Below, one piece after another: positions 31,549-40,796 of a stretch of 64,000 nt of DNA. A program made the translations under genes and the position numbers. The stretch is from Thermus sp. LT1-2-5 (GTDB lineage Bacteria; Deinococcota; Deinococci; Deinococcales; Thermaceae). The stretch covers positions 1-64,000 of the forward strand of contig NZ_BSRG01000004.1 in NCBI RefSeq assembly GCF_040363165.1, given 5' to 3'. Within the stretch, counting starts at the first letter, position 1, and each line of letters opens with the position of its first letter. The notes beneath the pieces were generated by a model. The model saw nothing but the letters and a program-made list of their open reading frames with translations, was not told the DNA's origin and searched no databases.

Positions 31549-32351
31549 AGGCCTTTTGGGAATACCTTTTCAAGGAGTGGTTTCGCCAGGTGGGGGAGGC
31601 CCTTTTGGTGGCCTTCCTGGTCACCACCTTCGTCTTCACCACCGTGGGGGTGGTGGGCCAGAGCATGTTCCCCACCCTGAAAAACGGGGAGCGGGTCCTG
31701 GTGCCCAAGTGGGAAACCTGGCTGGTGCGCTTTGGCCTCCGGGAGTGGCGCCGGGGGGAGATCGCCATCCTCAAGCCTCCGGAGGGCACCCCCTACGCCA
31801 CTGCCCGCTTCCCCGTGCTGGGCTTTTCCTTCCGCGCCTTCTTCATCAAGCGCATCGTGGCGGTGCCGGGGGACGAGGTGTACGTGGAGCGGGGGGTGGT
31901 CTACGTGAACGGGACTCCCTTGGACGAGCGGCACATCACGGACCACCTCTCCCCCTGGCCCGACTCCTTCCCGGGGGTTTGCTACAAGGACGGGCGCATG
32001 ACCCGGATCATCACCCAGCAGGGGGACTTCCCCGTGGAGCTCCTTCCCGCCTACCTGAAGCCCCTTAGGGAGATGCTCCTTCCCCCCTCGGAGGAGGTTT
32101 TGGCCAGGAGCCGGTTCGCTGAGGCCTGCGAGGTGGGGAAGATTAGGTTGAAGAAGGGCTATTACTTCGTCATGGGGGACAACCGCACCCTGGGGGGCAG
32201 CGAGGACTCCCGCACCTTTGGTCCCGTGCCGGTGGAGGCCATCGCCGGGCGGGCCAGCTTCGTCTGGTGGCCCCCCTTCGTGCGGGAGGAGGGGGGATGG
32301 CGCCTGAACCTCCGGCCCCTTTCCCCACCCCCCGCCTACCAGGTCAGGTGA
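31545..32351 (+). CDS. lepB: Signal peptidase I
   Basis: LepB removes signal peptides of exported proteins. The 268-residue protein has one N-terminal membrane segment (about 17-36), nucleophile Ser40 in GQSMFPTLKNGERVLV, general base Lys102 in IKRIVAVPGDEVYV, and the box GDNRTLGGSEDSRTFGPV. A roughly 50-residue insertion lies between boxes (PDSFPGVCYKDGRMTRIITQ and following). Translation is coupled to the patatin gene. Confidence 0.95.
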   Translation: MKAFWEYLFKEWFRQVGEALLVAFLVTTFVFTTVGVVGQSMFPTLKNGERVLVPKWETWLVRFGLREWRRGEIAILKPPEGTPYATARFPVLGFSFRAFFIKRIVAVPGDEVYVERGVVYVNGTPLDERHITDHLSPWPDSFPGVCYKDGRMTRIITQQGDFPVELLPAYLKPLREMLLPPSEEVLARSRFAEACEVGKIRLKKGYYFVMGDNRTLGGSEDSRTFGPVPVEAIAGRASFVWWPPFVREEGGWRLNLRPLSPPPAYQVR

Positions 32352-32907
32352 GGACGGCCACGATGAGCCTTCCAGGCCCATGGACCCCCTTCACCATCAC
32401 CTGGCCGATGTCCGCGCTCTTGGAGGGGCCGGAGTGGAGGCCGAGGGCGCTGGGCAGGGTTTTCAGGTCCTGGAAGGCGGCGAGGAGGGTGGGGTAGACC
32501 CGCTCCCTTTCCACCAGGACCAGGTGGGTGGGGGGGAGGAGTTGCGCCCGGCGCCCGTCGGCGCTGGAGAGGGCCAAGGTGCCCGTTTCCGCCACGGCGA
32601 AAAGCGCCCAGGAAACCCCCAGGGGGGCTTCCTCGGGGGGGAGGGGGGGGAGGCCTTCCCGGAAGGGGGCGGGTACCCCCTGGCCGAAGGCCACCCCGGG
32701 AAGCCCCTGGGCCAGTTCCCTCAGGAGGGCCTGGGCTCCTTCGGGGGAAAGCAGGTGGGCCTCGGCCCCGTTTTCCCCTAGGCGCTCCAGGAAGAGGGGG
32801 ATGGGATCCTCGGGGAAGGGCAGGTGGGGGTGTTCGGGGAGGAAGGCTTTGGGGCGGTCTTCGAGGGCCCGCTTGACCCGGCTTAGGATGCGGCTTCTAG
32901 CGTCCAT
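32344..32907 (-). CDS. lutC: Lactate utilization protein LutC (LUD domain)
   Basis: This 187-residue LUD-domain protein is the third subunit of the LutABC L-lactate oxidation complex. The typical AETGTLALSSADGRRAQLLPPTHLVLVERERV segment lies at about 110-141. It overlaps lutB by 11 bp and converges on lepB with an 8-bp overlap. Confidence 0.9.
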   Translation of the reverse strand: MDARSRILSRVKRALEDRPKAFLPEHPHLPFPEDPIPLFLERLGENGAEAHLLSPEGAQALLRELAQGLPGVAFGQGVPAPFREGLPPLPPEEAPLGVSWALFAVAETGTLALSSADGRRAQLLPPTHLVLVERERVYPTLLAAFQDLKTLPSALGLHSGPSKSADIGQVMVKGVHGPGRLIVAVLT

Positions 32908-34291
32908 GGGGTTCCTCCATCTCCCGCCAAAGCTGGTGGAAGGGCTTGGGGCTTGGCTTTAGGGGGCCCCTTCCCTCCGTCCAGGCCCTGAGGAGGGGGA
33001 GGAGGTCCTGGGGGAGGGGGAGGCCCCGCAGGGCCTTGGAGAAGAGGCGGTAGAGGGTGGGGCTTTCCATGACCCTGCGGTAGGCGGCGAGGGCGGCCTT
33101 TTCCCAGGCGGGGCTTAGGCCCTCCGCCACCGCCCGGTGCCGCCAGGTGAGGAGGAGCTTGGGGATGGGGATCTTCACCGGGCAGGCCTCGAGGCAGGCC
33201 CCGCAGAGGGTGGAGGCGTAGGGCAGGGGGTAGGCCTCCTCCAGGGAAAGGAGGCCGGGGTCCAGGACCGCCCCGATGGGCCCGGAGTAGACGTAGCCGT
33301 AAGGGTGGCCCCCGGTTTGCCGATAGACGGGGCAGGCGTTGAGACAGGCCCCGCAGCGGAGGCACCTGAGGGTTTCCCAGGCCTCGGGGTCGGCCAAGAG
33401 GGCGGTGCGGCCGTGGTCCACCAAGACCACGTGCACCTCCTCGGGGCCCTCCTCCCCCTCCCGGGCCGGGCCCTGGATGAGGGAGACGAAGGTGGAAAGG
33501 CGTTGTCCCGTGGCCGCCCGGGCGGTGAGGGGGAGGAAGAGGGCCAGGTCCTGGAAGCGGGGGAGGAGCTTTTCTATGCCCACGAAGGCCACGTGGACCT
33601 TGGGCAAGGAGGTGGAGAGGCGGATGTTCCCCTCGTTTTCCATGAGGGCCAGGGTGCCGGTTTCCGCCACCAGGAAGTTGGCCCCACTGATGCCGAGCTC
33701 GGCACTGAGGAAGGCCTCCCGGAGGACCTTGCGCGCCACCTGGGCCAGGGCCTCGGGGGAGGCGTCCAGGGGCGTGCCGAAGCGCTCGTGGAAGAGCTTT
33801 TGGATCTCTTTTAGGGAAAGGTGGATGGCGGGGCCCACGATGTGGCTTGGGGGCTCCCCCAGGAGCTGGATCAGGTACTCCCCCAGGTCGGTCTCAAAGA
33901 CCTCCACCCCCAAGGAGGCCAAAAGGGGGTTGACGCCGAGCTCCTCCGTGAGCATGCTCTTGGCCTTCACCGCCCGCTTGACCCCGTGCCGCTCCACCAC
34001 CGCCCTTAGGAGGCGGTGGGCGTCCTCTGGGGTTTCCGCCCAGTGGACCTGGACCCCGTTTTCCCGTAGCCGCTTTTCCGCCAGCTCCAGGTAGTGGTCC
34101 AGGTGGCTGAGCACGTGGTCCTTGAGGGCCTTGGCCCGCTCCCGCCACTCCGCAATGGGCACCTCGGCGTAGGCCCTAAGGCGGTTCCGCTCGAAGTGCA
34201 GGGTGGCCCCCGTCACCGCCTCCCGCACCCCAGGCTTCTCCCTTAGGAGCCGGGCCGCCTCCTTGGGGTAAAGCTTCGCCTTAGCCCGCAT
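32897..34291 (-). CDS. lutB: Lactate utilization Fe-S protein LutB
   Basis: The 464-residue protein has an N-terminal LUD domain (about 60-290, with LVAETGTLALMENEGNIRLSTSLP) followed by two [4Fe-4S] motifs: CLRCGACLNACPVYR near 313 and CGACLEACPVKIP near 362. It should carry electrons in cytoplasmic L-lactate oxidation. It overlaps lutA by 11 bp and lutC by 11 bp. Confidence 0.93.
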   Translation of the reverse strand: MRAKAKLYPKEAARLLREKPGVREAVTGATLHFERNRLRAYAEVPIAEWRERAKALKDHVLSHLDHYLELAEKRLRENGVQVHWAETPEDAHRLLRAVVERHGVKRAVKAKSMLTEELGVNPLLASLGVEVFETDLGEYLIQLLGEPPSHIVGPAIHLSLKEIQKLFHERFGTPLDASPEALAQVARKVLREAFLSAELGISGANFLVAETGTLALMENEGNIRLSTSLPKVHVAFVGIEKLLPRFQDLALFLPLTARAATGQRLSTFVSLIQGPAREGEEGPEEVHVVLVDHGRTALLADPEAWETLRCLRCGACLNACPVYRQTGGHPYGYVYSGPIGAVLDPGLLSLEEAYPLPYASTLCGACLEACPVKIPIPKLLLTWRHRAVAEGLSPAWEKAALAAYRRVMESPTLYRLFSKALRGLPLPQDLLPLLRAWTEGRGPLKPSPKPFHQLWREMEEPHGR

Positions 34292-34991
34292 ACGCCTCCC
34301 AAAGCAAGGTGGCGAGGGGCGCCACCTTCAGGTTCACGCCCTTCTTGGCCAGCCGCCCCGCCAGGTGGAGGAGGCAGCCCGCATCCGTGGAGGTGAGGAC
34401 CTCCGCCTGGGGCAGGGTAGCGATCTTGCGGTCCGCCATGGCCAGGGAGACCTCGGGGAGCTTCACGGAGAAAAGCCCCCCAAAGCCGCAGCACTCCTCC
34501 GCCGCCTCCCAGGGCACGAGCTCCGCCCCGGCCTCCCGCAGGAGGAGGAGGGGCTCTTCCCGCACCCCGAGCTCCCTGAGGGCGTGGCAGCCGTGGTGGT
34601 AGGCGATCTTCTTTCCCCGAAGCCCTTCCCCGAGCTTTTCCACCCCCAGGACCCGCACCAGGAAGGCGGAAAACTCATAGGTTCTCTCGGCGAGGTCCAG
34701 GGCCTCTGGGTGGCCGGGAAGGAGCTCGGGATAGTGGTTCTGCACCATGCTGGCGCAGCTTCCCGAGGGCAGGACCACGTAGTCGGCTTCCCGGAAAATC
34801 TCCAGGTGCCTTTTGGCCAAGGGCCTCGCCTCCTCCCAGTGCCCGGCGTTGAAGGCGGGCTGGCCGCAGCAGGTCTGGCCTTCGGGGAAGTCCACCTCCA
34901 CCCCCAAGGCCCTGAGAAGCCGCACCGCCGCCACCCCGGCCTCGGCGAAGAACTGGTCCGCCAGACAGGTGATGAAGAGGGCTACCCGCAT
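34281..34991 (-). CDS. lutA: Lactate utilization protein LutA (CCG domains)
   Basis: This 236-residue protein has two cysteine-rich CCG domains, GQTCCGQPAFNAGH near 43-56 and AEECCGFGGLFS near 167-178, with HHGCHALRELG between them; these hold an Fe-S site related to heterodisulfide reductase. ATG 34991 is chosen because AGGAGG is close upstream and the sequence starts with the family MRVALFITCLADQ; a longer frame to 35141 is noncoding in style and overlaps sufS. Confidence 0.92.
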   Translation of the reverse strand: MRVALFITCLADQFFAEAGVAAVRLLRALGVEVDFPEGQTCCGQPAFNAGHWEEARPLAKRHLEIFREADYVVLPSGSCASMVQNHYPELLPGHPEALDLAERTYEFSAFLVRVLGVEKLGEGLRGKKIAYHHGCHALRELGVREEPLLLLREAGAELVPWEAAEECCGFGGLFSVKLPEVSLAMADRKIATLPQAEVLTSTDAGCLLHLAGRLAKKGVNLKVAPLATLLWEAYAG

Positions 34992-34999
34992 CCTTCCTC

Positions 35000-36214
35000 C
35001 TAGACCCAAGCGGCCATCTTGCTGCGGATCTTGAGGAGGGCTTCCACCAGGCGGTCCACGTCCTCCTTCGTGTTGTAGAGGTAGAAGCTCGCCCGGGCGG
35101 TGGCGGGCACGCCCAGCTTGCGGTGGAGGGGTTGGGCGCAATGGTGGCCGGCCCGCACGGCGATTCCCTCCTGGTCCAGGAAGGTGGCCAGGTCATGGGC
35201 GTGGAGCCGGCCCAGGGTGAAGGGGATGACCCCGCCCCGGTCCTCCCCTTTGGGGCCATAGACCTTGAGGTCCGGCACCTCCTCCAGACGCTCTAGGGTG
35301 TAGGCCAAAAGGGCCCGGTCGTGGGCGAAGACCCTTTCCATGCCCACCTCCATGAGGTAGCTTGCGGCTTCTCCCAGGGCAATGGCCTCGGCGATGGGCG
35401 GGGTGCCCGCCTCGAAGCGCTGGGGGGGTGGGGCGTAGGTGGAGCGGTCCACGTACACTTCCCGGATCATCTCCCCGCCGCCCAGGAAGGGCATCATCCC
35501 CTCGAGGACCTCGTACCGCCCCCAGAGCGCCCCCGCCCCCGTGGGGCCCAGCATCTTGTGGCCGGAAAGGGCGAAGAAGTCCGCCCCCAGGGCCTTCACG
35601 TCCACGGGGAGGTGGGGGGCGGACTGGGCCCCGTCCACCACCACCAGGGCCCCCGCCTCCTTGGCCCGCCTGGCGATCTCCGCCACGGGGTTGATGGTGC
35701 CCAGGACGTTGGACATGTGCACCAGGGAGACCACCTTCACCCGCTCCGTGAGGAAGCGGTCCAGGGCGGAGAGGTCCAGCCTTCCCTCCTCCGTGATGGG
35801 GATGGCCTTCACCTTGGCCCCGGTGAGGCCCGCCACCAGGTGCCAGGGCACGAGGCCGGCGTGGTGCTCCATCTCCGTGACCAGGATCTCGTCCCCTTCC
35901 TTCAGGTGCCTCAGGCCCCAGGCGTAGGCCACCAGGTTCATGGCCTCGGTGGTGTTGCGCACGAAGACGATCTCCTGGGGCTCGGCGTTCAAGAAGCGGG
36001 CCAGGCGGCGCCGGGCCTCCTCGTAGGCCTCCGTGGCCTCCACGGAAAGGCGGTAGGCGCCCCGGTGGACGTTGGCGTTCTGCTCCCGGTAGTAGCGCTC
36101 CAGGGCCTTCAAGACCCGGAGGGGCTTTTGGCTGGTGGCGGCGGAGTCCAGGTAGACCAGGTCAGGTTTCCCCGTGAGGAGGGGAAAGTCCTTCTTAAGG
36201 TGGCTCAGGTCCAT
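35000..36214 (-). CDS. sufS: Cysteine desulfurase SufS
   Basis: SufS takes sulfur from cysteine for Fe-S cluster assembly. The 404-residue class V aminotransferase has FVRNTTEAMNLVAYAW, the PLP lysine in LSGHKMLGPTGAG (about 225), and the persulfide cysteine in RAGHHCAQPLHRKLG (about 362). The short active-site loop places it in group II (SufS). No sufE or sufU is adjacent. It lies 8 bp before lutA and is separated from sufCBD by the copper cluster. Confidence 0.94.
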   Translation of the reverse strand: MDLSHLKKDFPLLTGKPDLVYLDSAATSQKPLRVLKALERYYREQNANVHRGAYRLSVEATEAYEEARRRLARFLNAEPQEIVFVRNTTEAMNLVAYAWGLRHLKEGDEILVTEMEHHAGLVPWHLVAGLTGAKVKAIPITEEGRLDLSALDRFLTERVKVVSLVHMSNVLGTINPVAEIARRAKEAGALVVVDGAQSAPHLPVDVKALGADFFALSGHKMLGPTGAGALWGRYEVLEGMMPFLGGGEMIREVYVDRSTYAPPPQRFEAGTPPIAEAIALGEAASYLMEVGMERVFAHDRALLAYTLERLEEVPDLKVYGPKGEDRGGVIPFTLGRLHAHDLATFLDQEGIAVRAGHHCAQPLHRKLGVPATARASFYLYNTKEDVDRLVEALLKIRSKMAAWV

Positions 36215-36249
36215 GCCCCAAGTCTAGCCCGAGGGCATGGACCCGTGGG

Positions 36250-36645
36250 TTAGAGCCGGGCGAGGGCCTGGGTAAGCCGCTTCTTCGCCTCCTCCGCCAC
36301 CGGCCTTAGGGCCTCTTGCGTGGCCTGGGGCAGGAGGCGGAACATGCCCTCGGGGTCTTGGATGAGGACCTCCACCCCCTCCTTCCCCTCCTTCAGGACC
36401 ACGTTGCAGGGGAGGAGGAGGCCGATTTCCTCCTCCGCTTCCAGGGCCCGGGCGGCCAAGCTAGGGTTGCAGGCCCCTAGGATGAGGTAGGGGGGCCTTT
36501 CCAGGCCCAGGCGGGCCTTGAGGGTGGCGGCCACATCGATTTCCGTGAGGATGCCAAAGCCCTCCTCCTTAAGGGCGGCCTCGAGGCGGGAGCGCACCTC
36601 CAGGAGGCTTCCCTTTAGCGTCTTGCGCAAGGCCAGGCCTTCCAT
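36250..36645 (-). CDS. DUF302-domain protein
   Basis: This 131-residue protein consists of one DUF302 domain (LKEEGFGILTEIDVAATLKARLG, PYLILGACNPSLAARALEAEEEIGLLLPCNVVL). The family has no established function but is often encoded near metal or sulfur genes. GGGAGG lies 5 nt upstream of the ATG. It follows the copper genes on the same strand. Confidence 0.85.
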   Translation of the reverse strand: MEGLALRKTLKGSLLEVRSRLEAALKEEGFGILTEIDVAATLKARLGLERPPYLILGACNPSLAARALEAEEEIGLLLPCNVVLKEGKEGVEVLIQDPEGMFRLLPQATQEALRPVAEEAKKRLTQALARL

Positions 36646-36698
36646 ATACCCTCCCCCTGTAGTTTACCCTGCCCCCTTGGCGGTAAGCAAAGCCTTCC

Positions 36699-36932
36699 TC
36701 AGGCCAGGTCGCGCTTCATGCGCTCATAGGTTTCCCGGTCAATCTCCCCCCGGGCGTAGCGCTCCCGGAGGATCTCCAGGGCTCGGTCCTCCCGCTTGGG
36801 GGCGAGGGCCCGGGCCACCAGGTAGGCCCCCAGGACCAAGAGGCCCACGAGGAGCAGGGGGTAAAGGAAGCCCCAAAGCCCCCAGCCTAAGCCCATGTGA
36901 GGTCCATAAAACCCGTGTGCCATAGCCCACAT
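36699..36932 (-). CDS. Small membrane protein with SHOCT domain
   Basis: This 77-residue protein has one membrane helix (about 17-43) and a C-terminal SHOCT domain (ALEILRERYARGEIDRETYERMKRDL). It is frequent beside copper and efflux genes; role unknown. GGAGGTGAAGCG lies before the ATG. It lies 21 bp after copA on the same strand. Confidence 0.85.
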   Translation of the reverse strand: MWAMAHGFYGPHMGLGWGLWGFLYPLLLVGLLVLGAYLVARALAPKREDRALEILRERYARGEIDRETYERMKRDLA

Positions 36933-36953
36933 CGCTTCACCTCCTTCCCCAGG

Positions 36954-39356
36954 CTACGCCTCGGCGGTTAGCCGGGGGTAAAAGCGCCGAAGCCTTAGGG
37001 AGTTGGTAAGGACGAAGAGGCTGCTTAAGCTCATGGCCGCAGCCGCCAGCATGGGGTTTAGGAGCAGGCCATACACGGGGTAGAGGACCCCAGCGGCCAC
37101 GGGGATGAGGAGGACGTTATAGGCGTAGGCCCAGAAGAAGTTGAGGTAGATGGTGCGCAGGGTCTTCCGGGCCAGAAGGATGGCCGCCGGCACCAGGAGG
37201 AGGTCCGGCTTCAGGAGGATCACGTCCCCCGCTTCCAAGGCGATGTCCGTCCCCGTGCCCATGGCGATACCCACGTCCGCCTGGGCCAAGGCGGCGGCGT
37301 CGTTGATCCCGTCCCCCACGAAGACCACCCGGTGGTCTTCCTCCTGGAGCTTTCGCACCGCCTCCACCTTGCCCTCGGGGCGCACCCCGGCCAGGACCTC
37401 GCCCACCCCCACCGCCTCCGCCACCTTCCGGGCCGCCTGGGGCTGATCCCCGGTGAGGAGGACCACCCTTAGGCCCAGCCGCTTGAGGGCGGCCACCGCC
37501 TTCTGGGCTTCCGGCCTGGGCGGGTCAAAGACGCCCAAGGCGGCGAGGCAAGCCTGGCCGTCCGTGAGGTAGAGGAGGGTGTAGCCCTTTTCCGCCAGGG
37601 CCTTTGCCTCCTGGGGTAAGGCCACCCCCAGCCGGGCGAGGAGGGCAGGGCCGCCCAGATAAAGCCGCCTTCCCTCCACCACCCCTTCCACCCCTTCCCC
37701 GGGGAGGGCCCGCGCCTCCTTGGCCTCGGGAAGGGCAAGCCCTTGGGCCGCTTCCCGCACCGCTTGGGCGATGGGGTGGGTGCTTTGCTCCAGGGCGGCC
37801 GCTAGGCACAAGGCTTCTTCCCGGGAAAGGGCGAAGGGGAGGATCTCGGTGAGGGTGGGGCGGCCCTGGGTGAGGGTGCCCGTCTTGTCCAAAAGGGCGG
37901 TATCCGCCCGGGCCAGGGCCTCGAGGGCCGTCCCCTTGCGGAAAAGGAGGCCCAGCTGCGCCGCCCGCCCCGTGGCCACGGCGATGGCCGCCGGGGTAGC
38001 GAGGCCCATGGCGCAGGGGCAGGCGATGAGGAGAACGGAAAGCGCAGCCACGAAGGCGTGGGAAAGCCCGGGGCCAAAGAGGAGCCAAAGGAGGAAGGTG
38101 AGGAGGGCAACCCCTAGCACGCCCGGCACGAAGAGGGCGGCGATGCGGTCCGCCACCTCCTGGACCTTGGGCTTGTGGGCCTGGGCCTCTTCCACCATGC
38201 GGGCCATCTGGGCGAGGAGGGTGGCCTCGCCCACCCGGCTGACCCGCACCAGGAGGACCCCTTCGGCGTTCACCGTGCCCCCCACCACCTCGTCCCCCGG
38301 CTCCTTGGCCTTGGGGATGGGCTCCCCGGTGAGCATGGACTCGTCCACGTGGCTTTTGCCCTCCACCACCACCCCGTCCGCCGGGATGCGCTCCCCGGGC
38401 AAGACCCGCACCAGGTCCCCGGGGATCAGGGCCTCGGCGGGGATTTCCTTCTCCTCCCCATCCTGGAGGACCCGGTTCTCCTCCCCATCCTGGAGGACCC
38501 GGGCGGTCTTGGGCCTTAGGGCGAGGAGGCGCCGTATCGCCTCCGAGGCCTTTCCTTTGGCCCCTTCCTCCAGGTGTTTGCCCAGGAGGATGAGGGCCAG
38601 GATCACCGCCCCCGCCTCGAAGTAGAGGTGGCGGGCCTCCTCCGGAAAGGCCAGGGGGAAGAGGAGGACCAAAAAGGAGTAGAGGTAGGCGCTTCCCGCT
38701 CCCAAGGCCACCAGGGTGCTCATGCCAAGGGAGCGGTGGCGGGCCTCGGCTAGGGCCTGGCGGAAAAAGCGCCTCCCAGCGTAGAGCACGGGAAGGGCAG
38801 CTAGGGCTTGGAGGAGGGGAGGGAAGGGGGGGAGGGGGAGGACCATGGGGCCCATGGCCAAAAGGAGGGTGAGGAGGGCGAAGGGCAGGGCGAGGAGGAG
38901 GTCGCTGCGGTAGGTGGGGCCCTCTTTCCTCCCTTCCTCCTCCACCGCCAAGGGCTCGTACCCCGCTTCCCGGATGGCCTGCCGGATGCGGGCGAGGCTA
39001 AGGGTGTCGGGTAGGTATTCCACGAAGGCCTTTTCCGTGGCTAGGTTGACGCTTACGGAAAGCACCCCGGGAAGCCTCCTTATGGCCCGCTCCACCCGGG
39101 CCACGCAGCTGGCGCAGGTCATGCCCTTCACGGGGATCTCGCTACGGGCCACCACGGGCTCGTAGCCCGCCTCCTCCACCCGCTTGAGCACCTCCTTGAG
39201 GTCCACCCCTTCTTGCAGGCGCAAGAAGGCTTCCTCGGTGGTGAGGTTGACCCGGGCCTCCTCCACCCCCTCCGCCCGCTTCAGGGCCCGCTCCACCCGC
39301 GCCACGCAACTGGCGCAGGTCATCCCCTTGACGCCCACCTTCACTTCAAGAGCCAT
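36954..39356 (-). CDS. copA: Copper-exporting P1B-type ATPase CopA
   Basis: CopA pumps Cu(I) out of the cytoplasm with ATP. The 800-residue protein has two heavy-metal domains (GMTCASC at about 11-17 and 78-84), eight membrane helices, the actuator TGEPIPK, CPC in [12 protein letters not shown], phosphorylation motif DKTGTLTQG and the [10 protein letters not shown] hinge. A 27-bp tandem duplication produces [17 protein letters not shown] in the cytoplasmic domain near residue 290. Its start overlaps the DUF305 gene by 16 bp. Confidence 0.95.
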   Translation of the reverse strand: MALEVKVGVKGMTCASCVARVERALKRAEGVEEARVNLTTEEAFLRLQEGVDLKEVLKRVEEAGYEPVVARSEIPVKGMTCASCVARVERAIRRLPGVLSVSVNLATEKAFVEYLPDTLSLARIRQAIREAGYEPLAVEEEGRKEGPTYRSDLLLALPFALLTLLLAMGPMVLPLPPFPPLLQALAALPVLYAGRRFFRQALAEARHRSLGMSTLVALGAGSAYLYSFLVLLFPLAFPEEARHLYFEAGAVILALILLGKHLEEGAKGKASEAIRRLLALRPKTARVLQDGEENRVLQDGEEKEIPAEALIPGDLVRVLPGERIPADGVVVEGKSHVDESMLTGEPIPKAKEPGDEVVGGTVNAEGVLLVRVSRVGEATLLAQMARMVEEAQAHKPKVQEVADRIAALFVPGVLGVALLTFLLWLLFGPGLSHAFVAALSVLLIACPCAMGLATPAAIAVATGRAAQLGLLFRKGTALEALARADTALLDKTGTLTQGRPTLTEILPFALSREEALCLAAALEQSTHPIAQAVREAAQGLALPEAKEARALPGEGVEGVVEGRRLYLGGPALLARLGVALPQEAKALAEKGYTLLYLTDGQACLAALGVFDPPRPEAQKAVAALKRLGLRVVLLTGDQPQAARKVAEAVGVGEVLAGVRPEGKVEAVRKLQEEDHRVVFVGDGINDAAALAQADVGIAMGTGTDIALEAGDVILLKPDLLLVPAAILLARKTLRTIYLNFFWAYAYNVLLIPVAAGVLYPVYGLLLNPMLAAAAMSLSSLFVLTNSLRLRRFYPRLTAEA

Positions 39357-39844
39357 AGCCTAAAGGCGTGCATCTCCTGGATCTGGGCCAGGACAATGTC
39401 CCGGGCCAGATCCAAAACCCGGCGGTCCTTGGCCTCGGTGAGGGCGGAAAGGGCCATCTCCACCGCCCCCTTGTGGTGTAGGAGCATGAGCTCCACGAAG
39501 GCTTGGTCCGGGTTGCCGGCGGCCTGGAGCTTGGCCATCATGGCGGCCATCTCCTTCTGCATGGCCGCATAGGCCTCTTGGTCCAAGCCGCCAAGGCTGA
39601 CGAGCCAGGCGCGCATCTGGGCGATCTCCTGGGCCTGGTCCTTGAGGATGGCCTGGGCCCAGGCCCTGACCGCCTGGTCCTTCCCCTTTTCCAAGGCGTA
39701 GCGGGCCATGGCCAAAGCGCCCTCGTGGTGGGCGATCATGCCGGAAAGGAAGGCCCTTTCCGGGCTGGACTGGGGGGCGGAGTGGGCGTGCTGGGCCCAG
39801 GTGAGGCCCAGGATCAGGGGTAAAAGCAGGGTCAAAAACCGCAT
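39341..39844 (-). CDS. Exported DUF305-family protein
   Basis: This 167-residue protein has a signal peptide ([18 protein letters not shown]) and two DUF305 helical repeats with paired histidines, [12 protein letters not shown] and [12 protein letters not shown], plus many methionines, as expected for an exported copper-associated protein. It lies 11 bp after csoR and overlaps copA, in the copper operon. Confidence 0.88.
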   Translation of the reverse strand: MRFLTLLLPLILGLTWAQHAHSAPQSSPERAFLSGMIAHHEGALAMARYALEKGKDQAVRAWAQAILKDQAQEIAQMRAWLVSLGGLDQEAYAAMQKEMAAMMAKLQAAGNPDQAFVELMLLHHKGAVEMALSALTEAKDRRVLDLARDIVLAQIQEMHAFRLWLLK

Positions 39845-39855
39845 AAAGCTCCTCC

Positions 39856-40140
39856 CTAGCGGTACTTCAGGGCTTCCATGAGCTCTTCCACGATCTCCTC
39901 CACGTCCCCCCGCTCGTGGGCGGTGGCCACGTGGTCCCTGAGGTGGGCCCTTAGGACCATCTCCCCCACCCGGTCCAAGGCGCCTTCCACCGCCTTGATC
40001 TGCTTGAGGACGTCCACGCAGTAGACGTGGGGGTCTTCCAGCATGCGGAGGATGCCCTCGAGGTGGCCCTTGGCGGAAAGGAGGCGCCGCTTGGCCTCTT
40101 CCCGCACCTTGGGGTCGAGGTGGAGGTGGCCTTTAGGCAT
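39856..40140 (-). CDS. csoR: Copper-sensing repressor CsoR
   Basis: CsoR binds DNA as an all-helical oligomer and releases it on binding Cu(I). The 94-residue protein has Cys41, His66 and His70 in the ligand positions: the Cys-His-His set known for Thermus CsoR, differing from the usual Cys-His-Cys. It lies 2 bp after copZ and precedes DUF305 and copA, so it probably represses its own operon through the dyad upstream of copZ. Confidence 0.93.
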   Translation of the reverse strand: MPKGHLHLDPKVREEAKRRLLSAKGHLEGILRMLEDPHVYCVDVLKQIKAVEGALDRVGEMVLRAHLRDHVATAHERGDVEEIVEELMEALKYR

Positions 40141-40142
40141 GG

Positions 40143-40343
40143 CTACGCCAGGGGGAAGGCCCGGTAGCCTTCTTCCTCCACCGCCCGGACGAGGGCCTCC
40201 ACCTCTGCGGTTCCTTCCACCAGGGCTTCGCCCTTTTCAAGGGATACCTCGGCCTTCTCCACGCCGGGCACCTTCATGAGGGCCTTTTTCACCGCCATCA
40301 CGCAATGGTTGCAGGTCATGCCTTCCACCTTGAGCTTTAGCAT
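40143..40343 (-). CDS. copZ: Copper chaperone CopZ
   Basis: This 66-residue single heavy-metal-associated domain has GMTCNHC with Cys11 and Cys14 binding Cu(I), and the ferredoxin-like strand pattern. It should hand Cu(I) to CopA. It is the first gene of copZ-csoR-DUF305-copA. Confidence 0.92.
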   Translation of the reverse strand: MLKLKVEGMTCNHCVMAVKKALMKVPGVEKAEVSLEKGEALVEGTAEVEALVRAVEEEGYRAFPLA

Positions 40344-40358
40344 CCTTGTCCTCCCCCT

Positions 40359-40378
40359 CCCACCCCAGGTGGGGTGGG
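40359..40378. promoter_or_regulatory. Putative CsoR operator upstream of copZ
   Basis: A perfect dyad, CCCACCCCA-GG-TGGGGTGGG, lies 15 bp upstream of the copZ ATG. Runs of G and C in inverted repeat are typical of CsoR sites. TTGACG further upstream (near 40413-40418) could be the -35 box. The link to CsoR is inferred from position. Confidence 0.6.
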
Positions 40379-40436
40379 TATTCCTACCCTAACCCCAACC
40401 TCCCCACCCCGTCAAGGAAAAACGCCACCCTCGGGT

Positions 40437-40739
40437 CTAAAGGTCCAGCAAGACGGTGTCCCCTTCTATGCGGGCGGGGAAGACCTTTACGGGCCGTGGG
40501 GCGGGAAGGGTCTGCTTGCCCGTCTTCAGGTCGAAGCGGGCCCCATGCCGGGGGCAGACGATGGCCCCTTCCTCCACCTCCCCCTCGTGCAAGGGACCGT
40601 CGTCGTGGGTGCAGACGTCCTCCAGGGCGAAGACCTCCTCCCCAGTGTAGAGGAGGAGGATGGGCTTTTTGTGCTCGGGGCGCCTTAAGACCAGGCGGCC
40701 GCCTTGAAACTCGCTAAGCTTGGCCACGGGTGTCCACAT
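40437..40739 (-). CDS. Rieske-type [2Fe-2S] ferredoxin
   Basis: This 100-residue Rieske domain has ligands CTHDDGPLH (Cys43, His45) and CPRHGARFD (Cys62, His65), of the low-potential dioxygenase-ferredoxin kind (no disulfide cysteines). It sits after sufD in the suf locus but has its own -10 box TATGCT (40747-40752), 7 nt before the ATG. It may serve as electron donor or as a reporter of cluster supply; role unproven. Confidence 0.9.
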   Translation of the reverse strand: MWTPVAKLSEFQGGRLVLRRPEHKKPILLLYTGEEVFALEDVCTHDDGPLHEGEVEEGAIVCPRHGARFDLKTGKQTLPAPRPVKVFPARIEGDTVLLDL

Positions 40740-40760
40740 AGCCTAGAGCATAAAAGAACG

Positions 40761-40783
40761 CCGGGCACCCCTAAGGGGCCCGG
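40761..40783 (-). terminator. Terminator after sufD
   Basis: CCGGGC-CCCC and GGGG-GCCCGG pair with one bulged base, followed on the minus strand by CGTTCTTTTATG. It separates sufCBD from the Rieske gene. Confidence 0.65.
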
Positions 40784-40796
40784 CCCAAAAGGGCTT

